Positions 16,710-25,597 of a DNA stretch of 64,000 nt are shown here, in pieces. How positions within the stretch are numbered: position 1 is the stretch's first letter; the number at the start of each line of letters is the position of its first letter. The translations under genes were made by a program, and so were the position numbers. Below the pieces are notes generated by a model. It was not told the origin of the DNA. It saw nothing but the letters and a program-made list of their open reading frames with translations, and did not search any database. This stretch comes from Dyadobacter sp. SG02 (GTDB taxonomy: Bacteria > Bacteroidota > Bacteroidia > Cytophagales > Spirosomataceae). Location of the stretch: positions 383,386-447,385 of the forward strand of contig NZ_FNYL01000001.1 of the NCBI RefSeq assembly GCF_900109045.1, in the 5' to 3' direction.

Positions 16710-19115
16710 ATGAAGAAAATACTACTGATCGTTTCACTCCTGAATTTTCTGTGCATTCAACTTCATGCGCAAGACGAACCGTCTACAAACTACCCCATTA
16801 CCGGAAAACTCGAAGATTCGGAGAAAAAGCCGGTGCCATTTGCCAGCGTGGCACTTCTGGCCGCAAAAGACTCCGCATTGATCGGTGGCGGTACCGCCGA
16901 TGAGAACGGGCTTTTCAATATCCCTGCCGAACCGGGCAGCTACCTAATCAAAATTACCTTCCTGGCTATGGATGAAAAGATCATCCCCAACGTGCGGGTA
17001 GCAGCTCAGCCCGTGGCTTTGGGTACCATTACGCTCACATCCAGCGCCCGGGTGCTCGACGAACTCGTAGTGCAGGGCGAAAAGAGCCAGATGGACCTTC
17101 AATTGGACAAGCGGGTATTCAATGTGGGGAAAGACCTGGCCAACATCGGTGGTAATGCTTCGGATATTCTCAACAATATGCCCTCCGTAACTGTGGATGT
17201 GGAAGGTAATGTGGCACTTCGCGGCAGCGGCAATGTCCGCATTCTGATTGACGGCAAACAATCGGGTATGGTTGGGCTGAACCCTGCCGAGGCATTGCGC
17301 CAGATCCCGGCCGACCTGATCGAAAGCGTGGAGATTATTACCAATCCGTCGTCGCGATATGACGCCGAGGGTGAAGTGGGAATTTTGAATATTGTAATGA
17401 AGAAAAATATCCGCTATGGGTTGAATGGCACATTTACAGGTACGGCAGGCTATCCTTCCAATTTCGGGGCTTCTTTCAATGTCAATTATCGCAAGAAAAA
17501 AATCAATCTGATCGCCAATTACGGCTGGATGTACCGCGATGGTCCCGGTCGCGGGCATTCGAGACAGGAATATAACAGTGCCGATACCAGCTTCGTATAT
17601 GAACAAACCAACCGGCGCAACCGGGCGGGTTATTCGAACAACGTCCGGGTAGGTTTGGATTATTTTTTAAACAACTACAACACGCTTACCGCCACCCTCT
17701 CCGTCCGCAAATCGCAAAACGACAACAAATCACTACTTGAATACCGGGATTTCGACATGAACAATGCCCTCACACGCACGGTTACGCGCAGCGAGGACGA
17801 AACCGAGCCAAGGACCAATATCGAGGCCGCACTGAATTACCGCAAAACATTCGAAAGAAAAGGACAAAGCCTGACGTTCGATGCTAAATACATCCTCAGC
17901 GACGAAACGGAGGCCTCCAAATACCATGAAATTGCTGATAATAATTCGGTCGATATCCGCCAGCGTTCTTACAATACGGAGGATGAAAAAAACTTTCTGG
18001 CCCAGCTGGATTACATTCATCCTCTGGGCAAGGACGGCAAGCTGGAAGCCGGGCTGAAAACATCCATCAGGCTGCTGGATAATGATTTTTCCGTCCACCA
18101 GGAACAAGGACCCGACTATTGGCTCATTTTGCCCGAATATGACAACCGGCTGGCCTACGACGAGAAAATCCACGCCGGATATGTCATGGCGAGCAATCAG
18201 TTCGGAAAGGTTTTCGTGCAGGCCGGGGTGCGTGGCGAGTACACCGACATTCTGACCGAACTGAAAAAAACAGCCCAAACCAATCACCGGCAATATTTTA
18301 ACCTTTTCCCGAGCATTCATTTATCTTACAAACTGCAAGATGCCCAGACATTGCAGCTCAGTTATAGCTACCGCCTGAGCCGCCCTAATTTCCGGGATCT
18401 GCTCCCATTCTCCAATTTCAGCGATTCACGCGTGTTCCGCGCAGGTAACCCGCTGCTGAACCCCGAGTTCACGCATTCGTTCGAAGCGGGACATTTGCTG
18501 AATATGAATAAGGGAACGCTGCTTTCGAGCATTTACTACCGCCGCAGGTTGGGCGTGGTCGAGAATATCACGTCCGTCGATTCAACCGGTTTTACCACCA
18601 TTACCCCTATTAACCTGTCGACAGGCGACTCGTATGGGTTTGAGTTCAACCTTACCTACGATCCGGCCCCATGGTGGAAACTCACGGCCAATGCCAATAT
18701 TTTCCGGGCGATGAACGAGGGTTATTACAACGATAAGTTGTATCAAAGCGACACCTATTCCTGGACCAGCCGGTTCTCGTCACGCATTACGCTGTTCGGT
18801 TCGGTGGATTTTCAGTCGTCGCTCAACTACCGTGCACCAAGGCGTACTACCCAGGGCAAGGACTTATCGATCTATTTTATCGATCTTGGCTTGTCCAAAG
18901 ACATTCTGAAAGGCCGCGGCACACTTACCGCGAGCGTCCGGGATTTGCTCAACTCCCAAAAGCGCCGGAGCATTACCGAGAATGCGGGCTACTATTCGTA
19001 TTCGGTATTCCAATGGCGGCCGCGCCAGTTTCTGGTCACATTATCCTATCGCCTGAACCGCTCGAAAGAGAAGCAGAATATGGAGAAACAAGGTGAAATG
19101 AACGATGAAGATTAA
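16710..19115 (+). CDS. outer-membrane beta-barrel protein with CarboxypepD-regulatory domain (TonB-receptor-like)
   Basis: About 801 aa. The signal peptide MKKILLIVSLLNFLCIQLHAQ is followed by a carboxypeptidase-regulatory-like domain (about 27-105), a plug-like segment (GNASDILNNMPSVTVDVEGN, about 145-165, and the NVRILIDGK stretch) and a C-terminal barrel ending in an aromatic-rich strand. This is the outer-membrane beta-barrel/TonB-dependent-receptor-like family common in Bacteroidota, and it has no SusD partner here. An in-frame ATG at 16686 would add an unlikely hydrophilic extension; the start at 16710 gives a clean signal peptide. Ligand unknown. Confidence 0.85.
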   Translation: MKKILLIVSLLNFLCIQLHAQDEPSTNYPITGKLEDSEKKPVPFASVALLAAKDSALIGGGTADENGLFNIPAEPGSYLIKITFLAMDEKIIPNVRVAAQPVALGTITLTSSARVLDELVVQGEKSQMDLQLDKRVFNVGKDLANIGGNASDILNNMPSVTVDVEGNVALRGSGNVRILIDGKQSGMVGLNPAEALRQIPADLIESVEIITNPSSRYDAEGEVGILNIVMKKNIRYGLNGTFTGTAGYPSNFGASFNVNYRKKKINLIANYGWMYRDGPGRGHSRQEYNSADTSFVYEQTNRRNRAGYSNNVRVGLDYFLNNYNTLTATLSVRKSQNDNKSLLEYRDFDMNNALTRTVTRSEDETEPRTNIEAALNYRKTFERKGQSLTFDAKYILSDETEASKYHEIADNNSVDIRQRSYNTEDEKNFLAQLDYIHPLGKDGKLEAGLKTSIRLLDNDFSVHQEQGPDYWLILPEYDNRLAYDEKIHAGYVMASNQFGKVFVQAGVRGEYTDILTELKKTAQTNHRQYFNLFPSIHLSYKLQDAQTLQLSYSYRLSRPNFRDLLPFSNFSDSRVFRAGNPLLNPEFTHSFEAGHLLNMNKGTLLSSIYYRRRLGVVENITSVDSTGFTTITPINLSTGDSYGFEFNLTYDPAPWWKLTANANIFRAMNEGYYNDKLYQSDTYSWTSRFSSRITLFGSVDFQSSLNYRAPRRTTQGKDLSIYFIDLGLSKDILKGRGTLTASVRDLLNSQKRRSITENAGYYSYSVFQWRPRQFLVTLSYRLNRSKEKQNMEKQGEMNDED

Positions 19116-19163
19116 ATCGGTGCGAAAGCGTTACCTTTGTACCCGAACCTCGTTATTTGAATA

Positions 19164-20003
19164 ATGCTATTTATCGGAAAATACAATTACCTGACCATCG
19201 AGCGGGTTACCAGCGTCGGGATGTTCCTGAGCGATGTCGAAGGTGAAGAAGTGCTGCTTCCCAACCAATATATTACGGACGACATGCAAGTCGGCGACCA
19301 GATCAAGGTATTCGTCTACCTCGATTCGGAAGACCGGCCCGTCGCGACCACGCAAACACCCAAAATCATCCGAAACGAGTTCGCTTTTCTGGAAGTGAAA
19401 GATGTTTCGGAATACGGCGCATTTCTGGATTGGGGCCTCATTAAAGACCTTTTCGTTCCGTTCCGCGAGCAGCCGAAGCCGATGGAGATCGGCGAATGGC
19501 AAGTGGTATTCCTCTATCTCGATCAAAAATCGCAGCGCCTGCTGGCGTCGGCGAAACTTGATAAATTCCTTGAAAACGAACGCCTGACGGTACAGGAGGG
19601 CGATGAGGTGGATTTGCTCGTTTGGCAAAAAACCGATCTGGGTTACAATGTGGTTGTGAACCAATACCACAAGGGCCTCATTTACGCCAATGAAGTATTT
19701 CAGCCGTTAGAAATCGGCGATTCACTAAAAGGTTATGTCAAAAAGATCCGTGAAGAAAACAAGCTGGATATCAGCCTTCAAAAGACTGGTTATGAGGTAG
19801 TAGAGCCCGTCGCGAAGCAAGTTCTGGAAGAAATAGAAAAAGGCAAAGGCTTCCTGAACCTCTCCGACAACTCTTCGCCCGAAGATATCTATAACAAGCT
19901 AAAAATCAGCAAAAAAGTCTTTAAAAAGGCAATTGGAGGATTGTATAAACAGGGTATTATCCGCATTACCGAGGACGGGATTTACCTGGTCGGGCAAGAT
20001 TGA
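19164..20003 (+). CDS. CvfB-like protein with S1 domains
   Basis: 279 aa, the usual length for the CvfB/YitL family. It has tandem S1-like OB folds (for example VEGEEVLLPNQYI, DVSEYGAFLDWGLIKDLFVP and an S1-type segment near 185-215) and a C-terminal winged helix (about 220-279, LKISKKVFKKAIGGLYKQG). RNA binding is expected. S. aureus CvfB affects virulence gene expression, but the role here is unknown. Confidence 0.87.
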   Translation: MLFIGKYNYLTIERVTSVGMFLSDVEGEEVLLPNQYITDDMQVGDQIKVFVYLDSEDRPVATTQTPKIIRNEFAFLEVKDVSEYGAFLDWGLIKDLFVPFREQPKPMEIGEWQVVFLYLDQKSQRLLASAKLDKFLENERLTVQEGDEVDLLVWQKTDLGYNVVVNQYHKGLIYANEVFQPLEIGDSLKGYVKKIREENKLDISLQKTGYEVVEPVAKQVLEEIEKGKGFLNLSDNSSPEDIYNKLKISKKVFKKAIGGLYKQGIIRITEDGIYLVGQD

Positions 20004-20045
20004 TTATATTTTTTGTAAATTGATTCTGAAACAGCTGATCAGCTT

Positions 20046-20246
20046 ATGAAAACCATTGAAATAGAAATCACTGATGATAAAGCATTGAAGCTTCTATTGG
20101 ATATGGAAGAAATGCATTTGATCAAGGTGATTCGAAACCGGCAACCGCTGTCGGAGTTGCGAAAGCAAATCAAATCTCCGATGACGAATCAGGAAATTGA
20201 TTCACAATTAAACACCCTTAGAAATGAATGGAGGAGAGATATCTGA
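20046..20246 (+). CDS. probable antitoxin of a VapC-type pair
   Basis: 66 aa, small and charged, with a beta-rich N-terminus (KTIEIEITDDKALKLLLDM) and a C-terminal helix ending in Trp/Arg residues. The frame overlaps the PIN-domain gene by 19 bases, a typical toxin-antitoxin layout. No named antitoxin family is recognised; the call rests on size and context. Confidence 0.7.
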   Translation: MKTIEIEITDDKALKLLLDMEEMHLIKVIRNRQPLSELRKQIKSPMTNQEIDSQLNTLRNEWRRDI

Positions 20247-20617
20247 TCGATACCAGCGCGGTTATTAAGTATCTAAATGCCACATTACCTCCGTCTGGAT
20301 TAATGCTGATGGACGGGATTGTAGATAACGAATCGATTATCTCGCTGATTACGGAAATCGAGTTGCGCGTTTGGGAACCTACCAGCATAACGGATAAGGA
20401 TATCTATGAAGCATTCATCAAAGGCTCAATTGTACTTGATCTAAACCGGGATATTGTAGACCAAACAATCGCAATTCGAAAAAAGTATCGGTTAAAGCTT
20501 CCGGATGCATTTATCGCCGCAACTGCCATTATCAACAACTACACATTGGTAGCGGACAACGATAAGGATTTCAGGAAGGTCGAAATTTTGAAGTATATCA
20601 ATCCAAATAAAAACTAA
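20228..20617 (+). CDS. PIN-domain ribonuclease toxin (VapC-like)
   Basis: 129 aa. The PIN acidic residues are visible: Asp8 in LIDTSAVIKYL, Glu43 in TEIELRVW, Asp93 in KLPDAFIAATAI and the terminal Asp pair in LVADNDKDF. All four quartet positions are present, so the nuclease is probably active. It is co-transcribed with the overlapping antitoxin and ends at a bidirectional terminator. Confidence 0.88.
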   Translation: MEERYLIDTSAVIKYLNATLPPSGLMLMDGIVDNESIISLITEIELRVWEPTSITDKDIYEAFIKGSIVLDLNRDIVDQTIAIRKKYRLKLPDAFIAATAIINNYTLVADNDKDFRKVEILKYINPNKN

Positions 20618-20650
20618 AAGCCATCCGCTACAAAAAACGGATGGCTTTTA
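20616..20650. terminator. bidirectional terminator between toxin and amidohydrolase genes
   Basis: AAAAGCCATCCG and CGGATGGCTTTT form a 12-bp stem around a 10-base loop, with A and T flanks on both sides. It lies between convergent genes and can serve both. Confidence 0.87.
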
Positions 20651-20680
20651 CAATTCTTGACTTAATGACCTTCTGACTAC

Positions 20681-21985
20681 TTACTTCTTTCCGTATTTAT
20701 CCTTATACTTCTCGTAAAGCCGCTTCTGCTTGTCGTCCAGATTGACTTTTCCGCCTCGGATGTAGGCCATTTGGACCATATTACCGCGCATATCGAGTAT
20801 ATCTCCGTCGGAAACCAGCAATGAGGCTTGCTTGCCCTTTTCGAGTGTCCCTACCTGCTGGCCGGCGCCGATAATGTCGGCTGCGTTGCGGGTTACGAAC
20901 TGCAATGCTTCCTCAGGCGTTACGCCGCTGAATCCGGAGGCAGTACCAGCCAAAAATCCGAGGTTGCGTGTGCGCCACCATTCGTCGGCGTAGGTAATAG
21001 CTACTTTCACACCGGCTTTGTGCAGCAGCCCGGGCAATTCGTAAGGGAGGTAAACATTTTCGTCTACGCCTTCGGGAAGTCTGTGCGTGGTGTTGATGAT
21101 CACCGGCACCTGGCTTTCTTTCAAAAATGAGGTCACTTTATAGGACTCGTTGCCACCCGCGATCACAATCTTCTTCACGCCCGCATCCTGCGCAAAACGA
21201 ATTGATTCGATAATATCCTTTGCATAGTCGGCACGGATGTACAGATTGGCCGTCCCGGCGAAAAGCGGCTTCATAGCTTCCAGACGAAGATTTACAGGAC
21301 TTGGATTAACCATTTCCGAATAAGCTTTTGCCTCGGCGAATGTCTTTTTGAAGAGATCGATTACTTCCTGGCGCTTATCATTTCGCTTGATCGCGTAAAC
21401 GAAGGTTTCATTATCGAAATTTCCGGCCAGGAATGGCGGCCAATTTAACCAAATGCCATCGTCCTTTCTTAACACCGCATCCTCCCAGTTCCAGCCGTCA
21501 CTGTAAAAAACAGATGACGAACCCGAAATCGCACCGCCTTGCGGGACGGACTGCGATACAAGGATACCATTCCCCCGCAAAGTCGGGATCACCTCCGAAT
21601 CGGTATTATAGGCGACGAGCGCACGCACGTGAGGGTTAATTTCGCCTACTTCACGAAAATCGACCGTAGCCCTTACAGAGGCGATTTCCTGCAACCCGAC
21701 GGTCGTATTCAGCGAGATCAGGCCCGGAAAGATGTGCTTCCCTTTCACATCCACAGTTTCAGCACCGGCCGGAGGTGTTATCGAGGCTGCTGGTCCTACC
21801 TGTGTAATAATACCTTTATCGAACGCAATAGCGCCGTTTTGGATCACCTCACCGTTTCCGACGTGGATGGTGGCGCCTGTGAGTACAACCGCCCTTGTTT
21901 GTGGCTTGGCAGGGGCAGGATTTTGTGCCTGTGCTCCGGCTGTCAGCCCCAGCAGCAGACCGGCCATCAGTTTATATTTTTTCAT
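20681..21985 (-). CDS. secreted amidohydrolase-family protein lacking the HxH metal motif
   Basis: About 434 aa with a signal peptide (LMAGLLLGLTAGAQAQ). The composite fold of metal-dependent amidohydrolases is recognisable: an N-terminal beta-sandwich with VDVKGKHIFPGL, and a C-terminal GTLEKGKQASLLVSDGD segment. However, the expected HxH after PGLI is replaced by SLNTT (about 91-95) and the terminal Asp region is altered, so ordinary zinc hydrolysis is doubtful. It is encoded 30 bases downstream of the 1020-aa relative. A TTG three codons upstream is in frame; ATG at 21985 is preferred. Confidence 0.82.
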   Translation of the reverse strand: MKKYKLMAGLLLGLTAGAQAQNPAPAKPQTRAVVLTGATIHVGNGEVIQNGAIAFDKGIITQVGPAASITPPAGAETVDVKGKHIFPGLISLNTTVGLQEIASVRATVDFREVGEINPHVRALVAYNTDSEVIPTLRGNGILVSQSVPQGGAISGSSSVFYSDGWNWEDAVLRKDDGIWLNWPPFLAGNFDNETFVYAIKRNDKRQEVIDLFKKTFAEAKAYSEMVNPSPVNLRLEAMKPLFAGTANLYIRADYAKDIIESIRFAQDAGVKKIVIAGGNESYKVTSFLKESQVPVIINTTHRLPEGVDENVYLPYELPGLLHKAGVKVAITYADEWWRTRNLGFLAGTASGFSGVTPEEALQFVTRNAADIIGAGQQVGTLEKGKQASLLVSDGDILDMRGNMVQMAYIRGGKVNLDDKQKRLYEKYKDKYGKK

Positions 21986-22015
21986 AGAAATCAATTTGAA
22001 TGTGTTGAAACAGTA

Positions 22016-25000
22016 TTACTTCCCTGCATCGCTTTGCTCTGCATGAATATCTGCATGCTCCGCGTGAATACCTGCCACATCTTCGCAATGCCACATGTGC
22101 GGCTTCGTAGCTTCGGGTTTTTGCTTAGGCTTGCCCTCGGCTTTTTCACCGAGCATTTTCTGGATCAGGCGCTCACGCTCTACCGCGATGGATTTCTGTT
22201 TCTCCTCATCCTTTTTACGGTCAAAATAGATGGTACCTTCGACCATCGTGAAATCGGGTCTCGCATATACTGAAAGCGGGCTGGTGTTCCACAGTACCAG
22301 GTCAGCATCCTTACCGGCTTTCACACTTCCCATCCGATCGTCGACGTGAAGCAGCTTCGCAGGATTCAGCGTCACCATTTTCCATGCTTCTTCTTCCGGC
22401 ACACCGCCGTATTCGACGGTCTTGGCGGCCTCCTGGTTCAGGCGGCGGGCCATTTCCGCATCGTCGGAGTTGATCGCTACTGTCACGCCTTCGTGGTACA
22501 TCAGGGCTGCATTGTACGGGATCGCCTCTTTCACTTCCATTTTGTAAGCCCACCAGTCGGCAAACGTAGAGCCGCCGATACCGCGTTTCTGCATGCCATC
22601 GGCCAGTTTGTAACCTTCCAGGATATGGGTAAATGTATTGATCCTGAACTTCAATGAATCCGCCACGTGCATTAGCATATTGATCTCCGATTGCACATAG
22701 GAATGGCATGTAATAAAGCGCTCATTGCCGAGGATTTCCGCGAGTGCATCCAGCTCGATGTCGCGGCGTGGAGGCGCGATATTTGCCTTTTTGGCATTCG
22801 CATTGTAGCTCTTCCAACTCGCGGCATATTCTTTCGCACGCAGGAAATGGTCAAAATAAATTTGCTCCACGCCCATACGCGTCTGCGGGAAGCGCACACG
22901 TTGCAAATCGCCCCAGTTCGATTGCTTCACGTTTTCGCCCAATGCAAACTTGATCGTCTTCACTTCCGGAACCAGCATTTCCGATTGGCTGGCGCCCCAT
23001 TTCAGCTTGATCATCGCACTCTGTCCACCGATCGAATTCGCCGAGCCGTGCAGCAAATGCGAGGCCGTAACACCACCCGCCAGTTGACGGTAAATATTAA
23101 TGTCATCCGGATTGATCACATCGCTCATACGCACCTCCGCCGAGCTGGATTGCCCGCCTTCGTTGATGCTGAAAAGCGCAATATGCGAATGCTCGTCGAT
23201 AATGCCGCTCGTAAGATGCTTGCCGGTCCCGTCGATCGTCCTGGCACCCGATGGCGCGGCGAGGCCCTTTCCTGTTTTGGTAATTTTGCCGTTTTGAACA
23301 ATCACATCGGCATTTTGCAAAATACCTTCTTTTTCGTTGGTCCAAATCGTCGCGTTTTTGATCAGTACCGTTTCTTTCGCTGGCAATGTTTCATTTCCGT
23401 AGCCCACAAACGGGTAAACGATCGGCCCTGTTTCCTTGCTTTTCGGCTTCGTTGAATCCCCCTTTGATATAGCTGCAACGGCTGTGTTTCTTTCAATAAG
23501 CGCAGCGCTCCATGGAATGACGGTACCGTTAGGCAATACCCCTTCCCCACTAAACCCGTTTCCGCTGAGCCAGCCTGTGAGGCGGGTTGTACCACCTACC
23601 TTTTTGTCCTGTTGGTAAGTCAATGTAAGCAATGCATTCGCAAGGATCGCTTTGGGCGTGATCTTGATCGAATCCTGTATTACAATCTGATATTCAGGCT
23701 TTTCTGGCGAGCCGGTAATCTGCAATTTTCCGGCAGGCTGGTTGTTCAGTGAAAGCGAGTAAGCACCTCTGATATCCGGGGCATTCAGCGGCGCAAGCAC
23801 AAACTTCTTGCCCTGTACCCAGTTTTCATAAATCACATTGTCTTTCGAAAACAAATCCCCCGAAGTGATGATGAAGTTGGCAAGCATTCCCGGTTTCAGG
23901 CTTCCTATCTTGTTATCCGCCTTGATGAGCGAAGCAGGAAGAGTGGTTAGCGCTGCCAGTGCCCTTTCTTTGGGCAATCCATATTCAACGGCCGTCCGCA
24001 GGTTTTTCAGGAAATCGGCCTTATTCCGTAATCCCGAGGTTGTCAATGCGAATGGTATCTCCGCTTTTGCTACTTCCGAGGCATTCGTTGGCGCCAGTTC
24101 CCAGTGTTTCAACTGGCTCATCGTTACCACTTCCGCGTCCCAGGGGTCGGTCACATCGTAAGCATCCGGGAAGACAAGTGGTAGCAGCAACGTTGCCTTA
24201 CTCGCTTTAATCTCCTGGATACGCTGATATTCGTCACCTCCTCCGCGGATAATATATTGTATGCCAAACTCATCACCGATTTTGTCCGCCCTCAGTACAC
24301 TATACTTATCTCCGGCTTCAAAAAACGCCGGCAGCGGTTTGATCTGGTTGAATGCTTCCAGCGACAGGTTCGTTTCCTTTTTGTTCCCACCTTTCGCATA
24401 CCAGTCGGCATCGTAATAGTTTTGTCTTAATAGCGCCACTACACCCATTCCTGATGACGGATAGGTCTGCGAAGAGCTCCCTTTTCCAAACGAGAAATGT
24501 GCCGATGCTTTGCTGTTGAGCATCGCTTTGTTCGCGGGTTCGTCGGTAAGGGTCACAAGCGCACCGCTCCCGCGCACGATGCCATCATGCGAATGCACGA
24601 GCACAGTACCGAAGCCGATTTTCCGCAGGTCACCTGCTTTTTTGGAATCCGGTGTGAAAAGAATGCTGGCATCCGTCTCAGGTTGAATGGTCTGATTCCA
24701 CCCGAATGCCCCTTTCTTGTTCGATTCCAACTGAGGAGCCAGGCGGCCGGCCGGCCCCTGAACCCTTCTCACCTCCGGCATGCCATAATCCGAATCCAGC
24801 TCGATCAGCGATGCGTAAATGAATTTCCCCTTCAGATCGACGGTGACCGTGCCGGCAGGAATCTTCACTTGCTTGCCCGCCTCCCGGATCAGCCCGTCTT
24901 CGATAAGCATCGTAGCATTTTCGATCGTAGTTTTAGGGTCTACGACGATCGTCGCATTTGTGAAGGCGTAGCGTCCTGTTCTTTCATCATAGGCACCATT

Positions 25001-25078
25001 CCTGGGAAAGGTTTCCTGTGCATGGCAGTATACCGCCAGCGTCATACAGCCTAATATCGTTGATAATTGTTTAAACAT
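22016..25078 (-). CDS. secreted double amidohydrolase-family protein with His-rich tail
   Basis: 1020 aa, about twice the family length. A signal peptide (TILGCMTLAVYCHAQ) is followed by two amidohydrolase-like halves. In the first (about 25-430) the HxH site is replaced by ELDSD (93-97). The second (about 565-975) keeps HxH as His630-Ser-His632, a THILEGY His and an INSDD Asp, so only this half should bind metal. A linker near 435-560 has no assignment. The last 30 residues contain six His (IHAEHADIHAE region) and could bind metal. It is upstream in a two-gene operon. The substrate is unknown; the family covers imidazolonepropionase- and dipeptidase-like enzymes. Confidence 0.85.
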   Translation of the reverse strand: MFKQLSTILGCMTLAVYCHAQETFPRNGAYDERTGRYAFTNATIVVDPKTTIENATMLIEDGLIREAGKQVKIPAGTVTVDLKGKFIYASLIELDSDYGMPEVRRVQGPAGRLAPQLESNKKGAFGWNQTIQPETDASILFTPDSKKAGDLRKIGFGTVLVHSHDGIVRGSGALVTLTDEPANKAMLNSKASAHFSFGKGSSSQTYPSSGMGVVALLRQNYYDADWYAKGGNKKETNLSLEAFNQIKPLPAFFEAGDKYSVLRADKIGDEFGIQYIIRGGGDEYQRIQEIKASKATLLLPLVFPDAYDVTDPWDAEVVTMSQLKHWELAPTNASEVAKAEIPFALTTSGLRNKADFLKNLRTAVEYGLPKERALAALTTLPASLIKADNKIGSLKPGMLANFIITSGDLFSKDNVIYENWVQGKKFVLAPLNAPDIRGAYSLSLNNQPAGKLQITGSPEKPEYQIVIQDSIKITPKAILANALLTLTYQQDKKVGGTTRLTGWLSGNGFSGEGVLPNGTVIPWSAALIERNTAVAAISKGDSTKPKSKETGPIVYPFVGYGNETLPAKETVLIKNATIWTNEKEGILQNADVIVQNGKITKTGKGLAAPSGARTIDGTGKHLTSGIIDEHSHIALFSINEGGQSSSAEVRMSDVINPDDINIYRQLAGGVTASHLLHGSANSIGGQSAMIKLKWGASQSEMLVPEVKTIKFALGENVKQSNWGDLQRVRFPQTRMGVEQIYFDHFLRAKEYAASWKSYNANAKKANIAPPRRDIELDALAEILGNERFITCHSYVQSEINMLMHVADSLKFRINTFTHILEGYKLADGMQKRGIGGSTFADWWAYKMEVKEAIPYNAALMYHEGVTVAINSDDAEMARRLNQEAAKTVEYGGVPEEEAWKMVTLNPAKLLHVDDRMGSVKAGKDADLVLWNTSPLSVYARPDFTMVEGTIYFDRKKDEEKQKSIAVERERLIQKMLGEKAEGKPKQKPEATKPHMWHCEDVAGIHAEHADIHAEQSDAGK

Positions 25079-25195
25079 ATATTGTTGTCTTAATTACAAT
25101 TGTGCCTTACAATATACAAGTAAAATCGGTAAATCAGGGCCCTGAGGCGTATCTTGCAACTGTTTTCACCGGTATCCATAATCAATTCACCCATT

Positions 25196-25492
25196 ATGAC
25201 AATCGAACAATTTCAGGAATCGATTTCCCTGCCGTCCCCTCCCAACGGCCTTCCCGTACTACTGGAAGCGCTTTGGTACGACGCCAACGGCGATTGGGAG
25301 GCAGCCCACAACATTGCCCAAAGCAAAGAAGGTACGCAAGCTTATGATCGTTTGCACGCCTATCTTCATCGTGTCGAAGGTGATACTTTCAATGCAGGAT
25401 ACTGGTACAGACGTGCTGGTTCAGAGGTATTTAATGGAAGTTTAAAAGAAGAATGGGCATACCTCGCTACCTTATTTCTAAAAAAAGCATAA
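25196..25492 (+). CDS. small conserved protein with helical YWYRRAG motif
   Basis: 98 aa from the ATG at 25196 (the frame is open upstream, but the leader is unlike a protein start). The product contains WEAAHNIAQ and HAYLHRVEGDTFNAGYWYRRAG, a pattern I recall from small uncharacterised bacterial proteins. It is probably an all-helical, repeat-like fold. No enzymatic residues can be assigned. It lies just upstream of satD, and the first palindrome of the operator array overlaps its stop codon. Confidence 0.7.
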   Translation: MTIEQFQESISLPSPPNGLPVLLEALWYDANGDWEAAHNIAQSKEGTQAYDRLHAYLHRVEGDTFNAGYWYRRAGSEVFNGSLKEEWAYLATLFLKKA

Positions 25493-25593
25493 GGTTTTTC
25501 CCTTATATATGACCAATATAAGGTTTTTAACTTATATCTTTAAAATATAAGGCTTTTACCTTATATTTGATGATTATAAGCAAAAAACCTTAT
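25489..25593. promoter_or_regulatory. array of four palindromes at 29-bp spacing (candidate operator)
   Basis: Four inverted repeats with 6-base centres lie before satD. They are 25489-25506 (ATAAGG/CCTTAT), 25516-25537 (ATATAAG/CTTATAT), 25543-25568 (perfect 10-base arms AAATATAAGG/CCTTATATTT) and 25576-25593 (ATAAGC/CCTTAT, one mismatch). Their centres are at 25497.5, 25526.5, 25555.5 and 25584.5, exactly 29 bases apart. The last overlaps the satD start. This looks like a cooperative binding array, most simply for the HTH of SatD itself. Confidence 0.75.
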
Positions 25594-25597
25594 GCTC

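Noticed and set aside
25489..25593. Possible CRISPR array because of the even repeat spacing
   Set aside because: The units are short palindromes with linkers of only about 5-9 bases, repeats differ, and no cas gene is present.
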